Shown here piece by piece: positions 25,801 through 36,088 of a DNA stretch of 64,000 nucleotides. The notes under the pieces are model-generated. The model saw nothing but the letters and a program-made list of their open reading frames with translations. It ran no database searches and was not told where the DNA came from. A program made the translations under genes and the position numbers. The stretch's first letter is position 1; each line of letters starts with the position of its first letter. Source of the DNA: Caballeronia sp. GAFFF1 (lineage in GTDB: Bacteria; Pseudomonadota; Gammaproteobacteria; Burkholderiales; Burkholderiaceae); the NCBI RefSeq assembly GCF_023630705.1, contig NZ_JALQEM010000020.1, positions 62,001-126,000 of the forward strand. The letters run 5' to 3'.

Positions 25801-26752
25801 CACTGGCATCCGGGGTGAATATCAATTCACGGTCTTCGATGGTGGCGAGGAAGATGAGACGGTAAATCAACCGCAGCAATTGCTCGAAGTAAGACTGGGC
25901 CGACAGCTGCCCCAATTCGATACGTTCTCGCAGTACACCATTGGCAGGATGGACAATGAAGCCCGTGCCGAGCGCCTGCAACGCCTCGGTCACTCCGTCC
26001 CGCAAGCGGTCGCGCGCGCGAACACCCTCTTCCTGTGCTGCGTTGCGCCAACGTTCCAGCGGGCAATCGGCTGGTTCCGCGCCTGCTTTGCCAAACCGGG
26101 TCCCGTGAGCCACCAACCACATCGCCGTGAAATCCGGATACAGTCCTTCGTCAAAGATTGCTTCGAGGTCGGCCTCGATATATACAGGGCGGGTAAGACT
26201 GAGATTGTCACGCAGAACGCGGAGTTTCAGCCCGTTACTGACGACCGCCCACAGTGACTGTTCGCTCGCGTTTAGGTACTCCTGCGCCAGCAAAAATGGC
26301 GAGCGTCGTCGAGTGCCATCACCATGACGGCTGCTTGGTTTGTCGAGCCCCTGGTCATGAGCGGCAAATATTACTGGCACCCGTCCCTCCCCCGCGCTGA
26401 AGCCAATCGGGAAGATACGTTCGTCGAGCACGACCTGCCCTACCTGTCGCAGGTCCGTAAAGCCGAGCACCTGTCGGCAAAAAGGTTCCAGAAAGTCACG
26501 CACCGTGACGGCATAGGTATCAAGGTCCGAGCGACGGCGCCTGGCTTCGAAGTCTTGCCAAAGGTTCTGGGCGATTTTCCAGTATCGACCGATTTCGTCG
26601 CGCAGCTTGAGCCCGCGCGGCACGTCGTAGTCGGCTTCCGATTGCTCCGTTGTTTCCAGGCGAGCCACCTTGTTAAGGAAGTCGGGCGCAAGCAGACCGC
26701 CTTCAATAGCGATGGCAGAGAAGGCGAGTTCTTGAGTTGAACGGCGAGCCAT
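22823..26752 (-). CDS. Eco57I-type adenine DNA methyltransferase (DrmMI-like)
   Basis: Large N6-adenine DNA methyltransferase of about 1,309 residues. The AdoMet motif I is VCDPACGSGHF at 507-517 and the catalytic motif IV is NPPW at 771-774. The N-terminal ~480 residues are helical and lack a convincing PD-(D/E)xK site, so methylation without restriction is most likely. The C-terminal ~400 residues should contain the target-recognition domain, and the DNA for that part (about 23,190-24,240) is visibly richer in A+T than the rest. The start at 26,752 leaves a 31-nt gap after the SNF2 gene; an ATG at 26,809 is possible but would overlap. Size and fold match PglX/DrmMI-like enzymes. In the operon it would mark self DNA. 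Confidence 0.87.
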   Translation of the reverse strand: MARRSTQELAFSAIAIEGGLLAPDFLNKVARLETTEQSEADYDVPRGLKLRDEIGRYWKIAQNLWQDFEARRRRSDLDTYAVTVRDFLEPFCRQVLGFTDLRQVGQVVLDERIFPIGFSAGEGRVPVIFAAHDQGLDKPSSRHGDGTRRRSPFLLAQEYLNASEQSLWAVVSNGLKLRVLRDNLSLTRPVYIEADLEAIFDEGLYPDFTAMWLVAHGTRFGKAGAEPADCPLERWRNAAQEEGVRARDRLRDGVTEALQALGTGFIVHPANGVLRERIELGQLSAQSYFEQLLRLIYRLIFLATIEDRELIFTPDASAEAKARYQSGYSLQRLRQLAARRRSYDRHSDLWQVLTITAASLGKGQAALGLPALGGLFDAGQCPDLDDAEVENQALLSALFSLCFFREGAVLSRVNYRDMDSEELGSIYESLLELVPVVTLVAGARTFGFVGDNDEGSTKGNARKLTGSYYTPDSLVQELIKSALEPVIEQTLKANSQEPVKALLGLTVCDPACGSGHFLLAAARRIAEEVARLNAIDGNPLPEDYRHALRDVVAHCIYGVDKNPMAVELARTALWLEAYTPDRPLTFLDHHLRCGDALLGVLDPGILENGIPDKAFDELSGDDKAVIKSLKKSNREALKAIERARQQSRHMLNLEFESGGAMAAVEELPDDTLDALQAKRSAYRDAEVRIANSRGRLAADLFVAAFVLPKTAETERYVPTSQDLWLVLNESDPRPGVAAVATETAGSAQAFHWWQAFPQVKAKGGFDILLGNPPWERIKLVEEEFFASRSPLISAAPHKAERVRRIELLQHGMLLHTLFPEVEASEGLVPPNVAEQELYSQFVGARRVADSVKNFARESTRYPLTGVGDVNTYALFAETFAQLVRDTGRAGFIVPTGIATDDSTKAYFAAVTQGERLASLYDIENRGGVFPSVHRSFKFCLLTLGRSERAEFVCFATQVEQLSDARRRFTLTREEFRLINPNTLTFPVFRSLVDAELTKKVYRKIPVLLRENPDKGKGIQDANPWQVRLLRMFHMTEDSALFRSSPGGASVPLYEAKMIHQFDHRWWSYGTTEQELDREDSKKSSPDFCVQPRYWVESSVLQNWFEDKSWKYNWLMGWRDITNATNERTVIASVFPRVAVGNQLPLFLLDHQNEEFFALFLANLSALVFDYVARQKVGGTHLNYFILSQLPILPPGHYNDEDLAFIVPRVLELTYTTHDLKEWAADLGFNGMPFPWDASRRAVLRAELDAYYARLYGLSHDELLYILDPSDVMGDDYPSETFRVLKSNEIREFGEYRTRRLVLEAWDRLI

Positions 26753-26783
26753 ATTCTTCTGAATTCTTGTTTGTGGACTGGCT

Positions 26784-29630
26784 TCAGGCCGGGATGAGGA
26801 CAAAGACACCCATGACGTCGACGGGCAGGCTGGGGGTTACGCGATATTCCCCGCGCGCATCGGAAGCCACGCGAACACGGCGATGGTCCTCGAGTAGTAA
26901 ATGTGCACGCGTGCGGGCCAGGTCTTCGAGCATGGACTGCCAACCCGGCAACTGGTCAAGCGCGCGCTGGATGTGCTGGTCACGCAGCGGCGGCGGCATG
27001 TTGCGGCTGGGCTCTGCCGTCATTAACGCGTGCGCAGCGGCATCGTCGAGTAAATTGGACTCGCTGTCGGCCGGCACCCCGACAGCCAGCGTTTCTTCGC
27101 ACAGCAATAATCGGGACTGTCCACGGTGGGTCACCGTAAGTTGGTGACGCAGGCGAACCAGCAGCACCGTGGTGCGGGTAGCCACTGCTTCGGTGAAGAT
27201 GGCACCGGCACGCGCCACGGCCTCCGCGCCGGACTCCCGGGGACCATTACCCTCGTCCAACGCAGTTTCGAGCAGATAGTCCGCCAGCGCAGCTACCAGT
27301 GGATGGGTGCGATGGATGAATTGCGCGCCAGGCGCGGTGGGCTGGTGAAAGTCAATGTGCAACGTACCGGCGAGTCCCTCCCTTTCCAGACGCTCACGTA
27401 TCCCCGATGGCGTGCTGTCAGCATGAAGTTTCCAGTGTTCGGCCCCACCTTTGGTGCTCGGCTCGAGCGCAGCACCAAGCTGCTGGGCAGAGCGTTTGAC
27501 GAACCGTTCGACATCCGCTTCGCCGCCTAGCACCGCCAGGGTCCTCTGCCACTCGGGTAGCACGTCTTCCGGTTTGAGGCGACGCTGTGCAAAGAGAGTC
27601 CGGTTCTTTGAGGCCTTGTCCCGTGCCGACTGCCAGGCCGTATCAATGGCGTCTTCCGGTGCACCGAAATCCAGGCCGAGCTGAGGCATTTTCGTGGTGG
27701 TGGTTCCCTTCCTCAAAAGCACGGCGCCCACAAGTGCCTGGGTAAGCTTGCCCTCCTCGTCCGGCATCGGCACGAGCACGCCGAGTTCCTTGCGAATGCT
27801 TTCCGCCTTTCGCAGGATGACCTGCAGCACAGCGCCATCGACCGGGTTATCCTGACCGTACAGCATGGTGGTACGAACCTCGCGAGCTTTCTGACCAAAG
27901 CGGTCAACGCGGCCTTCGCGCTGCTCATGACGTGTAGGGTTCCAGGACAGGTCGTAGTGAACCACCGCCGTGAAGAGGTTCTGCAGATTAGTACCTTCGG
28001 AGAGGCAGTCCGTAGCAACGAGAATGCGCTGCTCCACCTCGCCCATTGCCTCGACGGCAGCTTCGCGCTCCGCCGGCGCAAACTCGCCCGTCACCGCCGC
28101 TACCAGATGGTTGCGGAATACCGAACGCAATTGCTCGGCGACATAGTGGGCAGTCGCAATGTAACGGCAGAAAACGACGGGCTGAAAGCCTGCCTCGATA
28201 AGTTCTTTCAGATGATTGATGAGGCGTTTGAGCTTGGGGTCGTTGGCCGCTCCTGTCAATCCGTCGGCACGGGCGACGAGCTCCGTCAGAAGCTCGCTGT
28301 CTTCGGTGTTGGCGGCAGGCTCGACGTCCTGAGTCGTCATGTCGTCTTCTGCGCCATCGAGGACCCGCTCTCTCCCCTGCTCGTCGGCCTCTTCCAGGGT
28401 CAGGGCTTCCGTCCCGTCATCCCCCGTCAGCGCCCGGCCGCGAAGTCGGGTCCGCAGGGCATTCACTGCGGCAGCGGGAGAGGAGGAAATGCATCGTAGC
28501 AACGCCAATGCCGCCCACCAGCTCATGCGCTGTTGCAACAGGTTCTGCTCTTCGGCGCGCACGACGAGCTCACGGGCGTAGTCGAGCACATCATCAAAGA
28601 GCTTGCCCCACTCGCCGGTAAGCCGGTAGGTGATTTCGGCAGTCAGGCGTTCGGGGAAGACCTGGCGGTCCTGCCACTCGTCGATGTCCGGCCGGCGACG
28701 CTGAACGAAATGACTCGCCAGCTCTTCACGCAGCGGCTTGCGACTATCCGACGGGACGTCCTTCAATGCGCGGAATTCAGGTTTCAGCAGCCCTAACAGG
28801 TTGTAGAACGCTTCTTCGTCACCAGAGTGTGGCGTAGCCGTCAGAAGCACCATGTGCCTTTGAGAGTTCTCAGCCAGCCCCTTGAGCAGCGTGTAGCGCT
28901 GCTGACGACCTTGACCACTGTAGGTGCAGGTGTGCGCCTCATCGACGATGACGCATTCCGGGCAGGCCCGCTGGAATTCGTCCCGACGACGGTCAGACTT
29001 GATGTAGTCAAGGCTGACCACCGTGAAGGGAAAAGCTTCAAAGACCGACTGATTGGCCGGCAGACCACGCTCCAGACGACTGGCAGTGGTGCTGCGCACG
29101 ACCGCCGCATTGATATGAAAGCGCTCTTTCAGCTCCCGCTGCCACTGTTCGCAAAGGTGCGGCGGGCACAAGACAGAAACCCGGGAAATCTCCCCACGGT
29201 CGAGCAGTTCGCGAACGATGAGCGCTGCCTCGATGGTCTTGCCGATACCGACATCGTCGGCGACCAGCAGACGAACCACGTCCTGTTTGAGGGCCATCAG
29301 AAGCGGTACGAGCTGATAGGCACGCGGCTCGACGGCGATGTTGCCGAAACTGCGGAATGGGCCCGCTCCCGTGCGCAGCTTCAACCGAAGCGCGTCGCGC
29401 AGTAGCTGACCCGCAGCAAAATTCGACGCCTGCTCTACCCGTGGCCATGGAAAAACGGCCGGCCCAACCGGCTTCGGCTCGATGGGCAGATAGATAATTG
29501 TTGCGTCCTCTTCCGTCGCGCCGAGGGCGCGAAGGTGAAGCGTGTCGTCGGATGACTGCGGGAGAACAATCCATTCACGACCACGGGCAGCTACAAGGCT
29601 ACCCGGCTGAAACGATACTTGAGTCGCCAT
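26784..29630 (-). CDS. SNF2-family helicase (DrmD-like)
   Basis: SNF2/RapA-type superfamily-2 ATPase of 948 residues. Motif I reads DDVGIGKT (in place of the usual DxGxGKT), motif II is VDEAHTC, motif III LLTATPHSG, and the second RecA lobe has the late motif NPTRHEQREGRVDRFGQ. This composition is the one seen in DrmD, the SNF2 helicase of class 1 DISARM. It shares one base with the stop of the giant helicase (TAATG), showing translational coupling. Likely role: ATP-driven translocation on or remodelling of incoming DNA in concert with the methyltransferase. Confidence 0.88.
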   Translation of the reverse strand: MATQVSFQPGSLVAARGREWIVLPQSSDDTLHLRALGATEEDATIIYLPIEPKPVGPAVFPWPRVEQASNFAAGQLLRDALRLKLRTGAGPFRSFGNIAVEPRAYQLVPLLMALKQDVVRLLVADDVGIGKTIEAALIVRELLDRGEISRVSVLCPPHLCEQWQRELKERFHINAAVVRSTTASRLERGLPANQSVFEAFPFTVVSLDYIKSDRRRDEFQRACPECVIVDEAHTCTYSGQGRQQRYTLLKGLAENSQRHMVLLTATPHSGDEEAFYNLLGLLKPEFRALKDVPSDSRKPLREELASHFVQRRRPDIDEWQDRQVFPERLTAEITYRLTGEWGKLFDDVLDYARELVVRAEEQNLLQQRMSWWAALALLRCISSSPAAAVNALRTRLRGRALTGDDGTEALTLEEADEQGRERVLDGAEDDMTTQDVEPAANTEDSELLTELVARADGLTGAANDPKLKRLINHLKELIEAGFQPVVFCRYIATAHYVAEQLRSVFRNHLVAAVTGEFAPAEREAAVEAMGEVEQRILVATDCLSEGTNLQNLFTAVVHYDLSWNPTRHEQREGRVDRFGQKAREVRTTMLYGQDNPVDGAVLQVILRKAESIRKELGVLVPMPDEEGKLTQALVGAVLLRKGTTTTKMPQLGLDFGAPEDAIDTAWQSARDKASKNRTLFAQRRLKPEDVLPEWQRTLAVLGGEADVERFVKRSAQQLGAALEPSTKGGAEHWKLHADSTPSGIRERLEREGLAGTLHIDFHQPTAPGAQFIHRTHPLVAALADYLLETALDEGNGPRESGAEAVARAGAIFTEAVATRTTVLLVRLRHQLTVTHRGQSRLLLCEETLAVGVPADSESNLLDDAAAHALMTAEPSRNMPPPLRDQHIQRALDQLPGWQSMLEDLARTRAHLLLEDHRRVRVASDARGEYRVTPSLPVDVMGVFVLIPA

Positions 29631-32600
29631 TATTGCTGTTTTCCAGTTCCAAAGAGTGCCGCATGTGCTGCAAAAACCTCGGGCCAGCAGGTGGTTTCCT
29701 TCGGAAAGCGCACCACGTAATAGCCAGCCCCATCCAGGCAGCGGTTGATGGTCTCATCCACCTCAGCCTGCTTTGACGCATCGTGATGAGGGCCGTCGAT
29801 AAAGATGGCGGCCTTCCAGTCTTCATAAAAGAAATCGGCTGTTGTCTTGCAGCATTCGATGCTTTCCTGGCCACGGTCTGGCATGCGGTAGCCGTAGGCC
29901 TCCACGTACCTGAGCCATGCGTGCTCAAGAGTGCTGCCTGAGATGCGCCCCAGTTCGCCCTGTTGAGCCTCTGGTGTCCTGCCGAAGGACCCGACAGTCC
30001 CTTGTGAACGCGTCAGTCGGCACAGGATGTCGAGTACCTTGCCGTCGTTCTCCAGGTCCTGGCGGTCGATGTGCGTGTGGTCGGGCTGGTTATAGTATGA
30101 GAGCAGGCACCGGTAACAGCCGGCCTCACAAACCGGCTTGCCATTGGCGTCGGTCTCCTGCTTTAACCCATCGGCATTCCAGCTTCCATCCTCTGACGGA
30201 ATGAAGTGCATGATGGCCAGCGCTTCAGCGGCGACCCTTGCCATTGCGCCTGGCTCGGTCGCTATCCGCGTCAACACGCCGGCACCGCCCTCGGCCGATT
30301 CGTACAGCAGGATGGAACGCCGCAAATCGGCCTTGGGCAGAGGCTCCGCCATCAATTCGCTTTCTTCCAGCTGGTAGACAGCCTCGATACCCCGCTTGAG
30401 CGCGTACTGCAGCGTCGCCATCGTTTTCAGGCCGAGTTCCTCCACCGGCCGCACGATGAGGACATTCCGGCGGTCTTCGACGTACGGGACGATGCGCTGG
30501 GGCGGGGTCTTGTCCGGGGGTGTATCACCTTCCGGCTCGCCCGCCTCGTCTGCCCCGCCCATCCATTGACCGTTCACCGGATTAATCATGAAGCCGAGAA
30601 GGCTCTTTTCCTTGCGGCGTCGCCATCCCAGGTTCATGCGCCACACGGTCGCGGCTGAACCGTACTGCAGCTCAAGTACTACGCCATCGATGTCCTTAAG
30701 CTCTGCGGGTCGGACCTGCAGCTTGCCGTCCTGTTCACTGAACTGGAGGGTTGTCTGCATCTCGTACCCCTGTCGAACCCGTTCTTCCTCATTGGCCGTG
30801 ATGCGCTCGGCGCGGCGCGTCGACACGTTCTCGATGCGGTAGAGGTTCTGGACGGCAACCGAATCGGCAAGCAATGCATTGCACGAGACACAGCGGTCGG
30901 CGTCGCGCTGACTGCGAAAGTGTCCGTAGCCACATACGGGGCAAATGCGTGCGACCTCTGTTGTGAGTCTTGCGCCTACAGAGACCTGGTCGTCGGCTCC
31001 CACGGACAGCATGGCCCGCGTGACGCGATACTGGCTGCCTTCGTGATAGATGAGGCTGTATGGTCCAAACTCAGACAGCGCGAGAAAACGCGGACGAGAG
31101 AGAAAGTTCTCGCGTCCAATTTTGCCCTTGCGCGCCGGAATATAGGCCATCAACGGCAGGCGCGGGAAGTTGTAGCCCGGCAGGAATCCCTGGCTGGCGA
31201 GATAACGGTAGGTGTAGAAGTCCGAGTTCGCCGAGCCCGATTCCTGTAATAGCAGGGACTGCTGGCGAAAGGCTTCGTCGTGGCGCTGTTTTGCGTCCCG
31301 ACGTTCGCGCTCACTGGCGGCCGGATTGTTCATCACCTTCTGGTTAATTTCCATCTGCCGTTTGGTTGCCGCGAACAGGTCCCGCCAGCGGTCAAGCGCG
31401 CGGTTGAACGATTCAAAGGCGCGGCGATAGACCTGTTCCGCAAAGTTCTCATTGAACCAGGGGGCCTTGTCGGTCGTAAGTTCCGACGACAGCATGTCGA
31501 GCACGCGTAGACCGCGTTCGTGAGCCCTCTTTTGCGGCGCATCTGCGTCCATCGCCTGCCGATATTCATCCGTCAATGGTGCGGCCGCGTCATTCATGTC
31601 CAGCATGCCGCGCACGCTGTTGTCGAGCTTCTTGCCGGTCTCAGATAGCCAGACGGCTTGCAGGTGACTCTGGATGAGTTCACGGTTCGCCAAGTCGAGC
31701 GTGGGCGGATTCACCTGTCCATGAACCATCCTGACCGGGTCGCGGAAGAAGTATTGGTCATGCGGTGACTGGGCCGCACAGTAGGTAATGACAAGCGCTG
31801 GCTGACCCGCGCGGCCGGCGCGGCCGCTGCGCTGCGCGTAGTTTGCTGGTGTGGGAGGGACGTTGCGCAGATAGACGGTGTTAAGCGATGAGATGTCGAC
31901 GCCCAGTTCCATCGTTGGAGAGCAGAACAGCACAGGCAGCCATTCCAGCGGTTTGCCTTTGCCATTAAGCCAGTCGACTCGGTCTTTCTCGGTGAAGCGA
32001 AAGCGTGCTTCGCGTTCAAGGCGGTCGTCCTGTTCAACCTGCGCCGTGTGCTCGCGTGCCTCAAAATCGTAGAGTCGATGTACTGGGCTGGCGAGCATGC
32101 CCGCGATATTGCCATATAGATTGCGGAAAAACGGGTTGTCGTCAGAAGCCTTCCTGCTTTTTCCTTCGCCCAGTATCCAGACTAGGCCGGTGCTGTTTAG
32201 CTGGTACCCAGTCATGCCGAATTCGGTCTCTTCGGACACGACCAAGCCATATGACTTCGCGGCCTTCAGCAACGCGGTCACGATTTCCTGGTAGTCGGCA
32301 TCCTTGATTTTGGCCGCGTGGGGATTGTCGCTCGTCAGGCCATTATCAGCCGTCTCGCGCCAGGTTCCCGGACGCTTGATTTCCTTGCCCAGTCTGGAGC
32401 GGGCGCTGCCAGAAACCAGATACTCAATGTTCCGGGGGTCCTCATCCCGAGGCTTGCCTGTCGTAATGAACCAGCTGGCGGCAACGGGATTCTCGTCCTC
32501 CGTGAAGCCCCAAGGTTCTCGGAGGTTGGCGAAGCTGGCTGTCTTGAGTTTGTCGAGTTCGGTGCGGTCGAGGTAACGGGATGAGAGGCACAGGCCCTGT

Positions 32601-34948
32601 CGCATCGCGTCGAAAAGCAGCGCCAGCACACGCTTGCGCACGGTGGCTGACGCGGCCTGCAGTACCTGTGGGGCTTCGGCCCATTCGCCGGCATCTGCTG
32701 CGAGGTCATCAAGGTCCTGGTACTCGATACGTACGAGTCCAAGCTGCTCCAGGTTCGGATTATTGAAGCGCCATCCGCGACGCAGGTCGAAATACACCCG
32801 GTAGCCAAGAATCGCCCGCATGATGTCCTGCACCTGCCGACGCGCATTACCCTTGACGTCCGGCTCCTGCATATACTCTGCCCGTACGCCCGGGTCGTCG
32901 CGGTCGAAACCCAGTGCGATGAAGACCGCATGGGAGACTTCGCTTTCGGTCAGACGGCCGCCCGATTTTGCGACGGCTGACAGGAGTGCTGCCCGCTGCA
33001 GCAGCACTTGCAGGAAATCGTTGAAGTGGCCGACCTGTAACGCGGCGTCCTGCCGATTGTCGGTGAATCCGAGAACCTTTTTGGCCTCATCCTTAAGCTG
33101 TTCGTCCTCTTCGTAAAGGTAACGCAGCGCCGAGAGCGTGAGCATCGTCGTGGCCGAGCTTCGGCCCTCGCCCGAAAGACCAGTGAGGCGTAGCGATTCC
33201 TTGCCAGCCGTGTGATGCACTACACCGCAGTTGAGACAAAAACCGAAGCTGCCCGGGATATACCAGCCGGGCGTGCCGTCGGGAGTATGCCGACCATCGG
33301 TATCGACACGCACATGATGAGGTTGACGCTTCTTGTAGGTCGACTTGAGCTTCAGGTCGCCATCCTTCTTTTGCTCCAGCCAGGTCTCAGGATACCGGTC
33401 GAGCGTGTCGTCCCAGACTCCCGTGGTGTCGGGCATGAAGTAGCCGCTCCGGATTTCCTCGTCTTCGTTCGTGCGCTCTTCGATACTTCGCGGATTGAAC
33501 ACACGACCACTCGAACCGTTTTCATCCCAGACAGGCACATATTCCTGGCCACACTCGCGGCAGAAGTGAAGGGCGAAGAGTCGGCGCTGACGCTCTCCCG
33601 GCACGAATTGACTCCCATCGAGGGTCAGGAAACGCTTGCCCAGCGGTTCGAGCGTGCCATAGACCTTACTGCCCCCCGAGATGAACTGGTGAAGCTTGAA
33701 CGCGAAGAGGCTCCGCCCCCCTTCCTCGGTGGGCTTGTCGGTCGTCCGGTAGGCCAACAGAAGGAAGTCCGCCAGCGTAGCGCGTGCCAATTCCACGGGG
33801 ACGTCGGCATCATCCGCAAGGCGCTTGCTGGCTTGTTCCAGCGTGACGGGACGTGCGCGTCGCCACTTTCCTTCATCGCGTGTCACACCTAGGTTCAACT
33901 CCACCCACACAGCCAGCGGATGCTGGGCCAGCGCGTCGAATGACGGAGTCGAAGGAAGACCGACGCGAATCGCATCGCCGAGCGCAGACCGAATATGCTC
34001 AACCAGCAGATGTTCCGGTGTCACCCGCTTCAGTGTCTCGGTAATGACGTTGGCAGCGCCGATGTTTGTGCCGAACAGGCGGCTTGCGACCTCCGCGACC
34101 TTCCCGTTCTTTTCCTCCTCCGTACCTTCGGTCGCCATCGTCGCCGATGTGCCGATGCACTGAAGCTGGTCTGCAAGCGCCTCGCGGACGCGGCGGACCA
34201 ATAGCGCAACGTCTGCCCCTTGCCGGCCACGGTACGTGTGCAGCTCGTCGAGGACCAGATACCGCAGTCCCTTGGCGTTCCGGATGACGGCCTTGTCCTT
34301 GTCGTCCTGACGGGTCATCAGGAGCTCAAGCATCATGAAATTGGTGAGCAGGATGTCCGGCGGATTCGAGGCCAGCCGCTGCCGTTCCTCGTCGTTTTCC
34401 TGGCCGGTGTAGCGCCCAAAAGTCACGGGGGAGTGACCACCATAGTCGGCCAAGAACTTGCCGAGCTCCTCCAGCTGGCTATTGGCGAGGGCGTTCATCG
34501 GATAGATGATGATGGCGCGCGTGCGCGGCGTGCTATCCGATGCTTTCGCTTTCAGGATGCCATCGACAATTGGAATGAAGTAGGCAAGTGACTTGCCCGA
34601 CCCGGTGCCGGTTGTCAAGACATAGCTTTTGCCGCTCTGGGCAAAGCCAATGGCTTCCTCCTGATGCTTGAACAGGGTCAGCGAAACGCCGGGGTTCGAG
34701 GCCGACTTGCCAGCGCGAAAAATCCGCGCGCATTCCGCGTGAAGCCCTCCCGCCTTCACGAGAGTCTCGACGCTGTGCCCAGTCTTGAAGTTTGGATTGA
34801 CCTGGACCAGCGGCGCGGGCCAGTAGCGCCCGGATTCGTAGGCTTCGTCAACAAATTCCTGGATGTCAGAGGCGCGGATGCGGGTAAAGCTGCGCGTGAA
34901 GCTTGCGTAGTCGGAAACGAGTTTTTTGCGGAACTCGAAGACGTCCAT
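29630..34948 (-). CDS. Giant DUF1998 helicase with C-terminal Vsr/DUF559-like nuclease domain
   Basis: Superfamily-2 helicase of about 1,772 residues, first gene of the six-gene operon. Motif I is TGTGSGKS in the first ~140 residues and motif II is DELH followed by [11 protein letters not shown], as in MrfA/YprA and DruE-type helicases. Lobe 2 has the [11 protein letters not shown] motif. Cysteine pairs occur mid-protein (CREC; CPVC with CVSC). The DUF1998/MZB zinc motif C-x3-C-x2-C is at about 1607-1614. The last ~100 residues read as a Vsr/DUF559-type PD-(D/E)xK nuclease: [13 protein letters not shown] near 1714-1721, then a distal R-x-x-L and GYYVVRFP. The start at 34,948 has AAAGG 6 nt upstream and avoids an unlikely basic extension from 35,017. 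DrmA plus DrmB functions appear fused here, with a nuclease added. Helicase and DUF1998 calls are firm; the nuclease call is by motif only. Confidence 0.88.
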   Translation of the reverse strand: MDVFEFRKKLVSDYASFTRSFTRIRASDIQEFVDEAYESGRYWPAPLVQVNPNFKTGHSVETLVKAGGLHAECARIFRAGKSASNPGVSLTLFKHQEEAIGFAQSGKSYVLTTGTGSGKSLAYFIPIVDGILKAKASDSTPRTRAIIIYPMNALANSQLEELGKFLADYGGHSPVTFGRYTGQENDEERQRLASNPPDILLTNFMMLELLMTRQDDKDKAVIRNAKGLRYLVLDELHTYRGRQGADVALLVRRVREALADQLQCIGTSATMATEGTEEEKNGKVAEVASRLFGTNIGAANVITETLKRVTPEHLLVEHIRSALGDAIRVGLPSTPSFDALAQHPLAVWVELNLGVTRDEGKWRRARPVTLEQASKRLADDADVPVELARATLADFLLLAYRTTDKPTEEGGRSLFAFKLHQFISGGSKVYGTLEPLGKRFLTLDGSQFVPGERQRRLFALHFCRECGQEYVPVWDENGSSGRVFNPRSIEERTNEDEEIRSGYFMPDTTGVWDDTLDRYPETWLEQKKDGDLKLKSTYKKRQPHHVRVDTDGRHTPDGTPGWYIPGSFGFCLNCGVVHHTAGKESLRLTGLSGEGRSSATTMLTLSALRYLYEEDEQLKDEAKKVLGFTDNRQDAALQVGHFNDFLQVLLQRAALLSAVAKSGGRLTESEVSHAVFIALGFDRDDPGVRAEYMQEPDVKGNARRQVQDIMRAILGYRVYFDLRRGWRFNNPNLEQLGLVRIEYQDLDDLAADAGEWAEAPQVLQAASATVRKRVLALLFDAMRQGLCLSSRYLDRTELDKLKTASFANLREPWGFTEDENPVAASWFITTGKPRDEDPRNIEYLVSGSARSRLGKEIKRPGTWRETADNGLTSDNPHAAKIKDADYQEIVTALLKAAKSYGLVVSEETEFGMTGYQLNSTGLVWILGEGKSRKASDDNPFFRNLYGNIAGMLASPVHRLYDFEAREHTAQVEQDDRLEREARFRFTEKDRVDWLNGKGKPLEWLPVLFCSPTMELGVDISSLNTVYLRNVPPTPANYAQRSGRAGRAGQPALVITYCAAQSPHDQYFFRDPVRMVHGQVNPPTLDLANRELIQSHLQAVWLSETGKKLDNSVRGMLDMNDAAAPLTDEYRQAMDADAPQKRAHERGLRVLDMLSSELTTDKAPWFNENFAEQVYRRAFESFNRALDRWRDLFAATKRQMEINQKVMNNPAASERERRDAKQRHDEAFRQQSLLLQESGSANSDFYTYRYLASQGFLPGYNFPRLPLMAYIPARKGKIGRENFLSRPRFLALSEFGPYSLIYHEGSQYRVTRAMLSVGADDQVSVGARLTTEVARICPVCGYGHFRSQRDADRCVSCNALLADSVAVQNLYRIENVSTRRAERITANEEERVRQGYEMQTTLQFSEQDGKLQVRPAELKDIDGVVLELQYGSAATVWRMNLGWRRRKEKSLLGFMINPVNGQWMGGADEAGEPEGDTPPDKTPPQRIVPYVEDRRNVLIVRPVEELGLKTMATLQYALKRGIEAVYQLEESELMAEPLPKADLRRSILLYESAEGGAGVLTRIATEPGAMARVAAEALAIMHFIPSEDGSWNADGLKQETDANGKPVCEAGCYRCLLSYYNQPDHTHIDRQDLENDGKVLDILCRLTRSQGTVGSFGRTPEAQQGELGRISGSTLEHAWLRYVEAYGYRMPDRGQESIECCKTTADFFYEDWKAAIFIDGPHHDASKQAEVDETINRCLDGAGYYVVRFPKETTCWPEVFAAHAALFGTGKQQ

Positions 34949-35025
34949 ATGAGGCCTTTCCCCAATGCGGTGGGCCGAGCCTCGGCGGCATCGCGCTCTG
35001 GCAAGGCCTAGCACCACTTTATTTC

Positions 35026-35053
35026 ATTATATTTTGCGGATTCTACCGACAAA
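35026..35053 (-). promoter_or_regulatory. Predicted sigma70 promoter of the six-gene operon
   Basis: On the minus strand a perfect -10 TATAAT (35,026-35,031) is preceded, at 15-16 bp, by TTTGTCG (about 35,047-35,053), a reasonable -35. The start codon of the giant helicase lies about 70 nt downstream of the expected start point. A perfect TATAAT is conspicuous in this GC-rich DNA. Confidence 0.6.
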
Positions 35054-35520
35054 ACCAGTACGCGAGGCGAAGAAAGCGCCTAGAACGAGCACGCGTGACA
35101 ACGCTAATGCCCCCGCGCGCATCACTGCCGCATGGTGGCGAGGTGTCGCCGAGCAGATATTCAAGGGACAGGATACGCATGCTCACAATATCGGATAACG
35201 CTACCCTGTCGACGGTCGATATGCCTCGTGATGCAGCCTTCAGCCTCCTACCACCGGCGTGGCAAAGATAGTTGGCCGTGTAAAAACCGCTTTTCCGGTT
35301 CACACGGCCAATTATTTGAAATCAACGACATACGTGCGGTCAGAATGCACACAATGCGCCGCGCGGACGAACCGGGGTGCGCCCCTTGTCGCTCCCCCGT
35401 GTTCAATGTTCTAACGGATGTTGTGCCCGCGTCGAAATTTGCGGCCAGTGCAGACGGTCTGGCACCCGCCGCCCGATAGCGCTCGCTAATGGGGCGGCTT
35501 AGCCGGCGTGCCTCCACGGC
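35054..35520. other. Intergenic region with a strong hairpin at 35,272-35,311
   Basis: No supported gene. The main feature is an inverted repeat with 10-bp arms, TTGGCCGTGT (35,272-35,281) and ACACGGCCAA (35,302-35,311). Inside it a second paired segment ACCG/CGGT encloses CTTTTC. It lies between two minus-strand genes, the AlpA-like gene (35,521-35,916) and the helicase operon. It may insulate the operon from upstream transcription, although no T-run follows the hairpin. Confidence 0.5.
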
Positions 35521-35916
35521 TCAACCATTTAGCGCGGCAAGCAGCGCTGCGTCCCGTTCCTGCACGCGCGTGGTCAGCGGCGACCGGGCGACCGACGCGG
35601 ACCGTCCCGCGTTGGTACGCTTGCGCGGGACGTCCGTCGCCGGACGGGGCGGTGTAGCCGGCATGGCGGGCTCGTCCGGCTGCGCCGTAAACACCGGCAG
35701 CACGTCCTTCGGGGCGTCTGAAACGGCGTCCGGTGCCCCAAGTGCCCGATGGAGCCAGGCGTAGAACACCTCGGGGTGCCAGTACGCCCGCCGACCCAAG
35801 TGGACCGGTGCGGGCATGCGGCCATCCTGCACGTAGTGGTCAATCGTGCGAACGGAGACCGACAGGATTTGAGCGGCGTTTTCCTTCGTAATCGGGGTGA
35901 ACGGAGTCGTCGACAT
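35521..35916 (-). CDS. AlpA/excisionase-like DNA-binding protein at island end
   Basis: Protein of 131 residues. The N-terminal ~60 residues are a MerR/AlpA-type helix-turn-helix: ENAAQILSVSVRTIDHYVQDGRMP (interrupted here by no gap), then GRRAYWHPEVFYAWL, the usual wing and final helix. The C-terminal half is Pro/Arg/Ala-rich and probably disordered. Lying ~290 bp from the tRNA-Pro attachment site, it is well placed to act as recombination directionality factor (Xis) or as a regulator of integrase. No integrase gene is next to it. Confidence 0.72.
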   Translation of the reverse strand: MSTTPFTPITKENAAQILSVSVRTIDHYVQDGRMPAPVHLGRRAYWHPEVFYAWLHRALGAPDAVSDAPKDVLPVFTAQPDEPAMPATPPRPATDVPRKRTNAGRSASVARSPLTTRVQERDAALLAALNG

Positions 35917-36066
35917 GGTGGCTCGTGGGAAACGTAATCCACCGTGTTGACATCGGTTTTATCCGCGACCACCCGACCGACAATGGAGCCGTCTGCCCCG
36001 ACGGGTCACACCCGTTGTCGGGCTTTTTCCGCCGACACCTGTTCCGGCCCCCCGACGCTCCGAATT

Positions 36067-36088
36067 CTGCGCCACTTCTGCGCCACTT
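36067..36088 (+). repeat. Two tandem 11-bp direct repeats near attachment site
   Basis: CTGCGCCACTT occurs twice in direct succession. It lies ~115 bp inside the tRNA-Pro fragment, the distance and form expected of arm-type binding sites for a tyrosine integrase or Xis. Confidence 0.5.

Noticed and set aside
19005..34948. BREX or Pgl system
   Set aside because: The PglX-like methyltransferase is suggestive, but there is no PglZ phosphatase, BrxC ATPase or Lon-like protease.
35998..36028. Hairpin GCCCCGAC..GGGT/ACCC..GTCGGGC followed by TTTTT as a terminator
   Set aside because: The stem is imperfect and no plus-strand gene lies upstream to be terminated, so it was not listed as a feature.
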